NCBI GenBank assembly: GCA_028278245.1
Contig: JANQEQ010000148.1
Span: forward strand, 124,001-188,000
Source: Phycisphaerales bacterium
GTDB taxonomy: Bacteria > Planctomycetota > Phycisphaerae > Phycisphaerales > SM1A02
Direction of reading: 5' to 3'
Length of the DNA: 64,000 nucleotides
Shown in pieces: positions 8,826 to 16,136 of the stretch. Position 1 is the first letter of the stretch; each line of letters starts with the position of its first letter. Position numbers and translations under genes: made by a program. The notes beneath the pieces are model-generated. The model was given only the letters and a program-made list of their open reading frames with translations. It was not told where the DNA came from and ran no database searches.

Positions 8826-9614
8826 TCAGGGATGTTGCGATTTGTGGATATGCATTGTCGTAGTCGCAGCGGGGAGCCAGCACTGGGTGTGATCTTCCAG
8901 TTGAATTGCCAATCCATGGAGGGGATCGATGTGCAACACATTGCCGGTGATAATCGTATTCTCGTGCTGAAATGAAGCGGTCGTGCCAATGAGGATGTCG
9001 CGTTGGAGAAATTGATCGGTCAGAGCATCGCACTCAAGCGAAAGCGCATCATCGAGGTGTATGAGCAATGCTTTCATCATGTCGAGACGATCGATCTCTA
9101 CCCCGACCTGAAACAGACTGATAGCCTTGTCTTTTAGATCCTCCGGCCAGTCTTGCTGAGCCACGTTGATCCCGATTCCTACGTAAGCCAGGTTGTCCTT
9201 GATATCAATGAGGATGCCGGCCACTTTTCGATCATTGATGATAATGTCATTGGGCCACTTGATTCCTGCCGGTTGATTTGCAACTGATTCAATCGCACGC
9301 GCTGTACCGACTGCCACTGCCAGCGCCAATTGCTCCAATGGGGAAAATTGTGCGGGATCAATGACGAATGTAACCGCCAGACCAAGGTGATTTGTGTCGA
9401 TCCATTGCCGATTGAATCGTCCTATGCCCTTTGTTTGACGCAGCGCAATGACTACCGAACCACTTGGCACACTCAATTGCACCGCTGCAGTTTGCGTCGA
9501 TTCGGTTTCTTCCAGGATAGTGAGATGTTGAAACAAGCTGCGCGGTGATGGAAGCATCTCATTGAGCTGTCCGGACCAGCGTTGTGTAGTATCATCCGGA
9601 GGCATCGTGAACAT
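8826..9614 (-). CDS. birA: Biotin--[acetyl-CoA-carboxylase] ligase
   Basis: The enzyme activates biotin as biotinyl-AMP and attaches it to carboxylase carrier proteins. The 262-residue protein lacks an N-terminal HTH, so it is the short, non-repressor type. It shows EETESTQTAA, ALRQTKGIGRFNRQW (the biotinyl-AMP loop, where E. coli has GRGRRGR), and GIKWPNDIIINDRKVAGILID. The C-terminal SH3-like end follows. The gene starts inside the last bases of nadC (23-base overlap), or at the ATG at 9605, so the two form one transcript for cofactor metabolism. Confidence 0.92.
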   Translation of the reverse strand: MFTMPPDDTTQRWSGQLNEMLPSPRSLFQHLTILEETESTQTAAVQLSVPSGSVVIALRQTKGIGRFNRQWIDTNHLGLAVTFVIDPAQFSPLEQLALAVAVGTARAIESVANQPAGIKWPNDIIINDRKVAGILIDIKDNLAYVGIGINVAQQDWPEDLKDKAISLFQVGVEIDRLDMMKALLIHLDDALSLECDALTDQFLQRDILIGTTASFQHENTIITGNVLHIDPLHGLAIQLEDHTQCWLPAATTTMHIHKSQHP

Positions 9615-10533
9615 CCTCGGAAATGATTTCCAGCCCCAGATCCAATGCCGGTGCCGAGTGAGTCAATGCACCGACTGCTATTCGGTTCACTCCTGATTCT
9701 GCAATATCGCGCACAGTCTCCAGGCCTATTCCTCCCGAGGCTTCCAGCAGAACACCCGGGGCAAGTTGGTCCCGCAACGTCACCGCCTCCCGAATCTTAC
9801 CTACGTTCATGTTATCCAGCAGCACAATATCAATCAGTGATTCGGGCAGTGATAGTACAATCTGCAGCTGTTCCAGAGTATCCACTTCGACCTCGATAAA
9901 TTGCGTATCGTGTTCCTGACGAATGGATCGAATTGCTGTTTGTAATTTCTCTGCCAACTGTCCCGTCGGCAGAAGCGTCAGATGATTATCCTTGAACAAC
10001 GCTGCATCGAATAGTCCAATCCGGTGCATCGTTCCACCGCCACAACGAACTGCATACTTTTCCAGCGCGCGATAGCCTGGATGCGTTTTTCGTGTATCGC
10101 AAATGACTGCGTGCGTGCCGGTGACTTTTGCCACGTATTGTCGGGTCAGGGTGGCAATACCACTGAGATGACACAGCATGTTCAGTAGCGTTCGTTCAAC
10201 CACCAGCAGCTCACGCATGGATCCGTGAGCAACGGCCAACGTGTCTCCTGAAACACACGATTGCCCATCGGAAGTATGCACATCCCACGCAATCGAAGTG
10301 TGGAACTGTTTCTGGAGATCGGGAATCACTTCCAGGCCGGCTACAACACCATTGGCTTTGGCAAGCAGGATGGCCTGGCATTGTTGGCTTGGATCAATCA
10401 GGCTTTTACTCGTGATATCACCGGCATCACCCAGGTCTTCATCGCGCTCTGTGGCGATGAGTGCGTCCAGGGCCTCGTTCCTGACAAGCGTGTCAAAAAG
10501 CTCTGGTAATTGAAGTGTGTTGAGGTCGATCAT
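9592..10533 (-). CDS. nadC: Nicotinate-nucleotide pyrophosphorylase (carboxylating)
   Basis: Quinolinate phosphoribosyltransferase makes nicotinate mononucleotide from quinolinate and PRPP in NAD synthesis. The 313-residue protein shows DLGDAGDITS near its start, RTLLNMLCHLSGIATLT, DTRKTHPGYRALEKYAVRCGG, HRIGLFDAALFKDNH, IEVEVDTLEQ, and the C-terminal LLEASGGIG and RIAVGALTHS phosphate-binding parts. ATG at 10533 (MIDLNTL) is preferred over a start 13 codons earlier, because homologues begin here. nadA and nadB are not in the window. birA follows with overlap. Confidence 0.93.
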   Translation of the reverse strand: MIDLNTLQLPELFDTLVRNEALDALIATERDEDLGDAGDITSKSLIDPSQQCQAILLAKANGVVAGLEVIPDLQKQFHTSIAWDVHTSDGQSCVSGDTLAVAHGSMRELLVVERTLLNMLCHLSGIATLTRQYVAKVTGTHAVICDTRKTHPGYRALEKYAVRCGGGTMHRIGLFDAALFKDNHLTLLPTGQLAEKLQTAIRSIRQEHDTQFIEVEVDTLEQLQIVLSLPESLIDIVLLDNMNVGKIREAVTLRDQLAPGVLLEASGGIGLETVRDIAESGVNRIAVGALTHSAPALDLGLEIISEDVHDASG

Positions 10534-10613
10534 ATTGCTGCAGTGTACATTCCCCACCTGAGCGATGCGCACCCGGTTGGTCCAACCAGCACGGATAATG
10601 GTACACTCCCGGC

Positions 10614-11039
10614 ATGAGTGAATATCAGGAAACCATTTTCAGCAAGATCATTGCCGGTGAGATCCCCTGCCATAAGCTTTACGAGGATGAGCATGTATTG
10701 TCATTCCTCGATATTGGGCCGTTATCCGAGGGGCACACACTCGTCATCCCCAAGGAAAATGCGCGCTATTTGCATGAGTTGAGTGAGCCGGCTGCTGCTG
10801 CTCTGGGGGCGGTTCTGCCCAGACTTTGCCGAGCGGTACTGAAAGTTAGCGGAGCGGAATCCTACAACGTGCTGGTGAATACGGGCGAGCCCGCAGGGCA
10901 GGTTGTGATGCACGTTCATGTGCATATTATCCCGCAGTTTCCGGATTCAGGACTCAAGAAAAGTTGGAAAGCCGGAAGCCTGGATGATGCGACAGCTCAA
11001 CGATTGAGCAAGCAGATCTGCGCACATCTTGATGAGTGA
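10614..11039 (+). CDS. hinT: HIT-family nucleotide hydrolase
   Basis: A 141-residue histidine triad protein: SKIIAGEIPCHKLYEDEHVLSFLDIGPLSEGHTLVIP spans the nucleotide-binding part and QVVMHVHVHIIPQF gives the HxHxH triad. HinT-like enzymes hydrolyse aminoacyl- or phosphoramidate adenylates and purine nucleoside phosphoramidates. It is divergent from nadC and stands alone. ATG at 10614 gives the standard length. An intrinsic terminator shared with the next convergent gene follows 30 bases after the stop. Confidence 0.9.
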   Translation: MSEYQETIFSKIIAGEIPCHKLYEDEHVLSFLDIGPLSEGHTLVIPKENARYLHELSEPAAAALGAVLPRLCRAVLKVSGAESYNVLVNTGEPAGQVVMHVHVHIIPQFPDSGLKKSWKAGSLDDATAQRLSKQICAHLDE

Positions 11040-11068
11040 ATCTTGTGCAGATCAATAGCAAAAAACAT

Positions 11069-11097
11069 CGAGGTCATACCTCGTGGGTATGACCTCG
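11069..11097 (-). terminator. Intrinsic terminator of the Arg-rich gene
   Basis: A perfect 12-bp stem (11069-11080 with 11086-11097) and 5-base loop. On the minus strand the stem is followed after two bases by a run of six T (A-run at 11060-11066 on the plus strand), so it chiefly serves the minus-strand gene; it may also slow transcription from hinT. Confidence 0.85.
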
Positions 11098-11148
11098 ACT
11101 GTGCAATAGGGAGATGGTAAAGGAGGGGATGAAACGAGAATTTTGTGT

Positions 11149-11925
11149 TTACGCAGGTCGAAGACCCTTTGATTTTCCAGATCGCTGCGGAGAGCGCCGG
11201 GATTTATCCTGTTGATTGAATCGAGGTCGCTGGAAAGATGAGCGGTCCATGTTTCGCCAGCGATTGAGGTTCTTTCGAATGCGATAGCGCGGATTCATTT
11301 GCTGGTCGTTGAAGTTGCGATTGAAATGTTGCGGATTTCGGTTGCGCGAATTGAATCTTTGCATAGGTTGGAAATCTCTGCGTTGATTCAAACGCGGTAT
11401 TTGTAAGTCACGTTGGTTGAATTTTCGCCGGGGTGAGAATTCCTGATCAAAGTTACGTCCCTGTCCCCTTTGGGAGTGGAATCTCTGTTGCTGGCGGTCA
11501 CCACGCTGAAAATCCTGTCCCTGTCTCATGCGAGGATTGCGGAAATTCCTGCGATTTGTGAATTCCCGTGAAGAGCGAGGGCCACGTTGTATCCGATCCT
11601 GTTCCTGACCTTGTCGAAACTGGCGAAATTCACGTCGCGCCTGGTCACGAAATCGTGGTTTGCCAGCCTTGTCTTGTGATCTGTCCGGTCTTTGAGCTCG
11701 GAAGCGCTCTCTTGGCCTGTCCATCTGTTGGGGGCGATCTCCATCCTTTATGCGTTGTCGTAGCTCCTGAAAACGGTCGCGCCTGGTCGGGCGATCTTGA
11801 ACACGCTCGCTCCTGTTTACATCCGCCTTTTCATTTGGCTCAGTTGGAGCAGATGGCGTTGTGGCGGCTGAGGCAAGACTCGTCGTTCCGAGGAGAAGAA
11901 TCAAAGCTGTGATTATGTGTCTCAT
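11149..11925 (-). CDS. Exported Arg/Gln/Asn-rich low-complexity protein
   Basis: A 258-residue protein with a clear signal peptide (MRHIITALILLLGTTSLASA) and a mature part made almost only of Arg, Gln, Asn, Phe, Asp and Pro. Loose repeats of the type RxRFxQxRR and QRGxxFxxRR recur every 10-15 residues. It is very basic and should be unstructured. It might bind acidic polymers or lipids outside the cytoplasm; no domain is recognisable. The ATG at 11925 has AGGAG 7 bases upstream; the longer frame to 11997 lacks such a site. The composition of the antisense strand creates open frames that I treat as shadows. Confidence 0.65.
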   Translation of the reverse strand: MRHIITALILLLGTTSLASAATTPSAPTEPNEKADVNRSERVQDRPTRRDRFQELRQRIKDGDRPQQMDRPRERFRAQRPDRSQDKAGKPRFRDQARREFRQFRQGQEQDRIQRGPRSSREFTNRRNFRNPRMRQGQDFQRGDRQQQRFHSQRGQGRNFDQEFSPRRKFNQRDLQIPRLNQRRDFQPMQRFNSRNRNPQHFNRNFNDQQMNPRYRIRKNLNRWRNMDRSSFQRPRFNQQDKSRRSPQRSGKSKGLRPA

Positions 11926-12236
11926 GGGAATACTCCTGTCGTTCAGACAATGGATAAGTTGAGACCACGGGGAAAGACACCGTCGTGCTGCGTTCATTCC
12001 AGATTCGATTGTCGATGTCCTGTTGGTTCAAGAGCACAACGCGGGAGATGTCACTTTCTTGCAGCGAAGTTGGAAATGTGAAACCTGGGAAAATGTTTGA
12101 CGTGTATCAATGCAGGATGATCTGGTCGGGCATGAATGGACATGAGTACAAGGATCAGTGAATGAGGGAATAAAAGGCTATCCAATCGCCTCTGTTCTTT
12201 TAGCGAGAATTGTCCACGAACCATCACTGTTGAGTT
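11926..12236. other. Intergenic region without recognised gene
   Basis: The 311 bases between divergent genes should contain the promoters of the Arg-rich gene and of the seven-gene GlmL run. I saw no convincing -35/-10 pair, RNA or repeat. Confidence 0.4.
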
Positions 12237-12290
12237 TTGTCAGATCCGCTACACTGCCCATGTGCAATTTGTCTGATTGAGGTGATAGCT

Positions 12291-12746
12291 ATTCCGACCA
12301 ATGATCCATCCAAGCAGGAATTATCCTGGCAGATTCACCCTGCCCGACAGCAACCGGGGCGATTGGCGCTCGGGTCACTGATGGTCATGATCGTGTCCAT
12401 TGCCATCGCCATGACTGTGTGGCTGGAGGGAGCACATCCTTTCACCGCAGCTGCCTGGGGTATTCTTTCCAGCGGTGTACTCATCATTGCCCTCAATCGT
12501 TTTTTCTTCCCCACTCGTTTCAGCATTGATGAGGGGGGAATTACCGCAAGATTTCCACTGCGATCAATCCGGTACGAATGGGCCGATGTTCGACGGTTTG
12601 TGCATGATGAATATGGGGGTTGCTTTTATCGACGCGCCCGGCAATCTCGGCTGGATGCCTGCTCCGGATTGACGATCTCATTCGGGAGCCAGAAACAGGC
12701 GGTGATCGACTGCATCAATACGCATATCTCAATGGAGAATTTGTGA
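12291..12746 (+). CDS. Hypothetical membrane protein, first gene of the GlmL run
   Basis: About 151 residues: two adjacent hydrophobic segments (SLMVMIVSIAIAMTVWL and AAWGILSSGVLIIALNRFFF), then a cytoplasmic beta-rich domain that resembles a PH-like fold (FSIDEGGITARFPLRSIRYEW), often found in small bacterial membrane proteins. The start is not clear. A near-perfect ribosome site GAGGTGAT (12279-12286) is followed after 4 bases by ATT at 12291; in-frame alternatives are GTG 12282, which lies inside that site, and TTG 12237. An ATT start would be rare but known from infC. The next gene begins one base after the stop. Confidence 0.6.
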   Translation: MPTNDPSKQELSWQIHPARQQPGRLALGSLMVMIVSIAIAMTVWLEGAHPFTAAAWGILSSGVLIIALNRFFFPTRFSIDEGGITARFPLRSIRYEWADVRRFVHDEYGGCFYRRARQSRLDACSGLTISFGSQKQAVIDCINTHISMENL

Positions 12747-12747
12747 T

Positions 12748-13185
12748 ATGCAGTGGTTGAAACATGCTTTTGCCGTTGATGAGGATGGTCCGGCTCAACC
12801 GACGCCTATACAGCAGGTGGCGGTGGACTGGTTTTGCCTGCAGATTGCGCGACGACGTTTGACAACTCCCGGCCTGTTGCTGCTGGAAGTATTTCGCCCG
12901 ATGAACTACATCGGCTCGCAATTACTGCATGTGTCGCGACCGGCAGTCTGGTCTATATCAACGAAAAAGTTCTATTCGAGTTACGTCGCCCTGGCAGAGT
13001 ATCTGGAGAAGCGCGGCTCATTTGAATACATGCATCAGCGCGTGGAGCACTTTGAAGCGGAGATGATGAAGCGAGAAAAAAACGGCGAGTCCATCATGGA
13101 TTTCATCCAACAACACATGGATCAGGTGCGCTCAGCAATTCACGATGAGGAAATAAAAGCAACGGTCGATCATGACTACAGTTGA
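12748..13185 (+). CDS. Hypothetical protein of the GlmL run
   Basis: A 145-residue protein with an amphipathic to hydrophobic middle (residues about 40-70, TTPGLLLLEVFRPMNYIG) and a charged helical C-terminus. I do not recognise a family. It begins one base after the preceding gene and its last 14 bases overlap the start of the GlmL-type ATPase gene, so all three are probably translated as a unit. It has no signal peptide and may be a peripheral membrane subunit of the same complex. Confidence 0.65.
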   Translation: MQWLKHAFAVDEDGPAQPTPIQQVAVDWFCLQIARRRLTTPGLLLLEVFRPMNYIGSQLLHVSRPAVWSISTKKFYSSYVALAEYLEKRGSFEYMHQRVEHFEAEMMKREKNGESIMDFIQQHMDQVRSAIHDEEIKATVDHDYS

Positions 13186-14995
13186 CAGCAAAAACATCAA
13201 TGTCGTCCTCGCGACAGATTGTGGCAGCACCACGACCAAGGCGATCCTGATTGAAAAAGTCGATGGTGCCTATCGCCAGACGTTCCGCGGTGAAGCACCG
13301 ACCACAGTCGAGGAACCGTTTGCGGACGTCACCATCGGCGTGATCAATGCAGTGACGGAAGTGCAGGAACTGGCAGGCCGACGCCTGGTCAATGATGACG
13401 ACCAGATCATCCATCCGGCATCAGACGACGAGGGGTGTGATATCTACATCTCCACATCGTCAGCGGGAGGAGGATTGCAGATGATGGTGGGGGGTGTAGT
13501 CAAGGAAATGACCGCCGCCAGTGCCAAGCGGGCTGCTCTGGGTGCCGGGGCCATTGTCATGGATGTCATGGCCAGCAACGACCAGCGTAAACCTCATGAA
13601 AAGATACAACGCATCAGGGAACTGCGCCCGGACATGATTCTGGTCTCGGGCGGCACCGATGGCGGCGATACCAAACACGTTGTGCAGATTGCAGAGTTGA
13701 TAGCGCCGGCCAAACCCCAGCCAAGGTTCGGTGGGGCGTACCGCATGCCGGTGATCTACGCCGGCAACAAAGATGCAGTACCCGCCATCGAAAGCACATT
13801 CGATGAATCGGTTGATTTATCTATAGTTGAAAATCTCAGGCCGGTACTGGAACAGGAGAATCTCGGGCCGGCGCGCGATGCAATTCACGATGTCTTTCTC
13901 GAACACGTTATGGCTCATGCGCCCGGTTACGGTCGATTGATGGAGTGGACCGATGCTCCGATCATGCCTACACCCGGGGCAGTGGGAAATATCCTGCAGA
14001 CCATCGCTCAGACGCAGGGGATCAATGCAGTTGGAGTCGACATCGGAGGGGCAACCACCGATGTGTTCAGTGTATTTGACGGTGTGTTCAACCGCACGGT
14101 CTCAGCCAACCTGGGAATGAGTTATTCGATTTCCAATGTTTGCGCTGAAGCGACCATGGCGAACATTCTCCGCTGGGTTCACTTTGACATGGATGAGCGC
14201 GAGTTGCGCAACCGTGTGAAGAACAAGATGATTCGTCCGACGACGATTCCCCAATCGCTGGAAGCGCTCGTGTTCGAGCAGGCGGTAGCGCGGGAGGCGC
14301 TGCGTCTGGCATATCAGCAACACAAGGAATTTGCCACTACGCTCCGCGGCGTGCAGCAACAGCGCAGTGTGGGTGACACATTCAGCCAGGAAACGAGCGG
14401 ACAGTCGATCGTTGACAATATGAAGCTTGATTTACTGGTTGCCTCAGGCGGCGTGTTATCTCACGCACCGCGTATGCATCAGACCGCGATGCTGCTCATC
14501 GACGCATTTCAACCGGAAGGATTTACGACACTGGCCAAGGACAGCATTTTCATGATGCCTCACCTGGGAGTTGCGGCTCAGGTTCATCCGCAGGCTGCGA
14601 TGGAGGTCTTTGAGCGTGACTGTCTCATCTATCTGGGGACGTGCGTCGCTGCTCAGGGTCACAGCAAACCAGGTAAGACGTGCTTTACCTACAACCTGGA
14701 AGGCAGCTCGATTAATGAATCCGGTGAGATCGCCTACGGCCAGATCAAGTTGATTCCACTACCCGAGGGGGAAACCGCAATGATGATGGTCGATCCGTCG
14801 CGAGCATTTGATCTGGGGGCGGGACCGGGACGTCGCGTTCAGCACCTTGTCAAAGGGGGAACGGTTGGGTTGATTCTCGACGGGCGAGGCCGGGAACTCG
14901 AACTGCCTGAGAAACGCACAGAGTGTCAACAGATGATCAAGCCGTGGATCGAGGCGCTGGAGCTTTATCCTGAGTTGGAACCGGTAACAACGTAA
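13172..14995 (+). CDS. glmL: GlmL/MutL-type ASKHA ATPase
   Basis: A 607-residue member of the glutamate mutase L family, which belongs to the actin/Hsp70 ATPases. The phosphate-1 loop LATDCGSTTTKAILIE is at residues 13-28 and the phosphate-2 loop VGVDIGGATTDVFSV at about 287-301; SGGTDGGDTKH and LLVASGGVLSHAP are also family motifs. Named members stand beside B12-dependent glutamate mutase and may reactivate it. Here no mutase subunit (GlmS/GlmE) is visible, and the partners are membrane proteins. I infer that ATP turnover drives or gates that membrane complex. The protein is longer than mutase-linked GlmL as I remember it (about 460), mainly at the C-terminus. Confidence 0.85.
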   Translation: MTTVDSKNINVVLATDCGSTTTKAILIEKVDGAYRQTFRGEAPTTVEEPFADVTIGVINAVTEVQELAGRRLVNDDDQIIHPASDDEGCDIYISTSSAGGGLQMMVGGVVKEMTAASAKRAALGAGAIVMDVMASNDQRKPHEKIQRIRELRPDMILVSGGTDGGDTKHVVQIAELIAPAKPQPRFGGAYRMPVIYAGNKDAVPAIESTFDESVDLSIVENLRPVLEQENLGPARDAIHDVFLEHVMAHAPGYGRLMEWTDAPIMPTPGAVGNILQTIAQTQGINAVGVDIGGATTDVFSVFDGVFNRTVSANLGMSYSISNVCAEATMANILRWVHFDMDERELRNRVKNKMIRPTTIPQSLEALVFEQAVAREALRLAYQQHKEFATTLRGVQQQRSVGDTFSQETSGQSIVDNMKLDLLVASGGVLSHAPRMHQTAMLLIDAFQPEGFTTLAKDSIFMMPHLGVAAQVHPQAAMEVFERDCLIYLGTCVAAQGHSKPGKTCFTYNLEGSSINESGEIAYGQIKLIPLPEGETAMMMVDPSRAFDLGAGPGRRVQHLVKGGTVGLILDGRGRELELPEKRTECQQMIKPWIEALELYPELEPVTT

Positions 14996-15008
14996 AGAAT
15001 CCCGAATT

Positions 15009-16136
15009 ATGGCACAGGCATACACCCCAGGATTGAAAGTTACCAACCGCATCACGCATCGGTGTCGCAGGCAGTTACCGATCAAAGGCGAGGTACTGGT
15101 ACAGCAGGGTGATCGTGTCAAAGCGCAGCAGGTTGTGGCGCGCACCTTCATGCCCGGTGATGTGGAACCGGTGAACCTGGCGAACGCCTTGTCGATGCCT
15201 CCCGATGATGTCAAGGAATGCATGCTGAAGGAGGAAGGACAGCGCATTGAAGTTGATGAACCGCTCGCGCAGACCAAGGGCATGTTTGGAATGTTCAAGA
15301 GTGTTTATCGATCCAAGCATACCGGTACGATCGAAACGGTATCTGATGTGACCGGGCAGGTCATTATCCGCGGCGAACCGATTCCGGTGGAAGTGCTGGC
15401 ATACATGGATGGATCGGTGGCGGAAGTGTTGCCTGATGAAGGTGTCATCGTTGAGGAAGAAGTGACCTTCGTGCAGGGGATCTTTGGCATTGGCGGCGAA
15501 ACATTCGGCACGGTAAAAATGGCAGCGGTGAGTCACGACCAGGAATTGAAAGCAGACATGATTATGCCGGACATGAAAGATTGTGTGGTGATCGGTGGAG
15601 GTCGTGTCTGGCATGAAGCCATCGAAAAAGCGATCGATATCGGTGTGGCAGCAGTTGTAGCGGGGGGAATCGACGACCAGGATCTCAAGGAAATCCTGGG
15701 ATACAACTTGGGCGTCGCCATCACCGGTACGGAAGACATCGGTCTCACGCTCATCGTGACCGAGGGGTTTGGTGATATCGCGATGGCTGAGCGGACTTAC
15801 AACCTGTTGCACGCGCGAGTGGGTGATTTTGCGTCGGTGAACGGGGCGACTCAGATCCGTGCGGGAGTCATGAGGCCGGAGATCATCATTCCCCTCACGG
15901 ATCAGGAAAAAGCTGATGAACCCATCCCTGAACATACCGGGGGGCAGCTTGACCCGGGACGACCGGTGCGGATTATCCGGGATCCGTATTTCGGTTTGAT
16001 CGGCGAGGTAACGAATCTGCCCTCAGAACCCACCATCCTGGGTAGCGGATCCAAGGCGCGTGTTCTTGAAGTGAAATTATCTTCCGGGGATTGTGTCACT
16101 ATTCCTCGGGCCAACGTGGAGTTGATTGAATCCTGA
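15009..16136 (+). CDS. Barrel-sandwich hybrid protein with KOW-like C-terminus
   Basis: A 375-residue soluble protein. The N-terminal part (about 1-160) reads like duplicated lipoyl/RnfC-type barrel-sandwich motifs: GEVLVQQGDRVKAQQVVAR, then EVLPDEGVIVEEEVTFVQG, but it has no lysine in a biotin or lipoyl motif. The middle (about 175-300) is Rossmann-like with CVVIGGGRVWHEAIEKAID and VAAVVAGGIDD. The C-terminus (about 315-375) contains PVRIIRDPYFGLIGEV and ends with CVTIPRANVELIE, a NusG/KOW-like fold. It begins 13 bases after glmL and overlaps the next gene by one base. I infer an adaptor between the ATPase and the membrane proteins. Confidence 0.7.
   Translation: MAQAYTPGLKVTNRITHRCRRQLPIKGEVLVQQGDRVKAQQVVARTFMPGDVEPVNLANALSMPPDDVKECMLKEEGQRIEVDEPLAQTKGMFGMFKSVYRSKHTGTIETVSDVTGQVIIRGEPIPVEVLAYMDGSVAEVLPDEGVIVEEEVTFVQGIFGIGGETFGTVKMAAVSHDQELKADMIMPDMKDCVVIGGGRVWHEAIEKAIDIGVAAVVAGGIDDQDLKEILGYNLGVAITGTEDIGLTLIVTEGFGDIAMAERTYNLLHARVGDFASVNGATQIRAGVMRPEIIIPLTDQEKADEPIPEHTGGQLDPGRPVRIIRDPYFGLIGEVTNLPSEPTILGSGSKARVLEVKLSSGDCVTIPRANVELIES

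Noticed and set aside
9330-9548. Plus-strand open frame within birA
   Set aside because: Shadow of birA; no independent evidence.
15075-15935. 286-codon open frame on the minus strand
   Set aside because: It lies wholly within the plus-strand barrel-sandwich gene, which has conserved features and tight operon spacing; the minus frame is His/Arg-rich as expected of a shadow.
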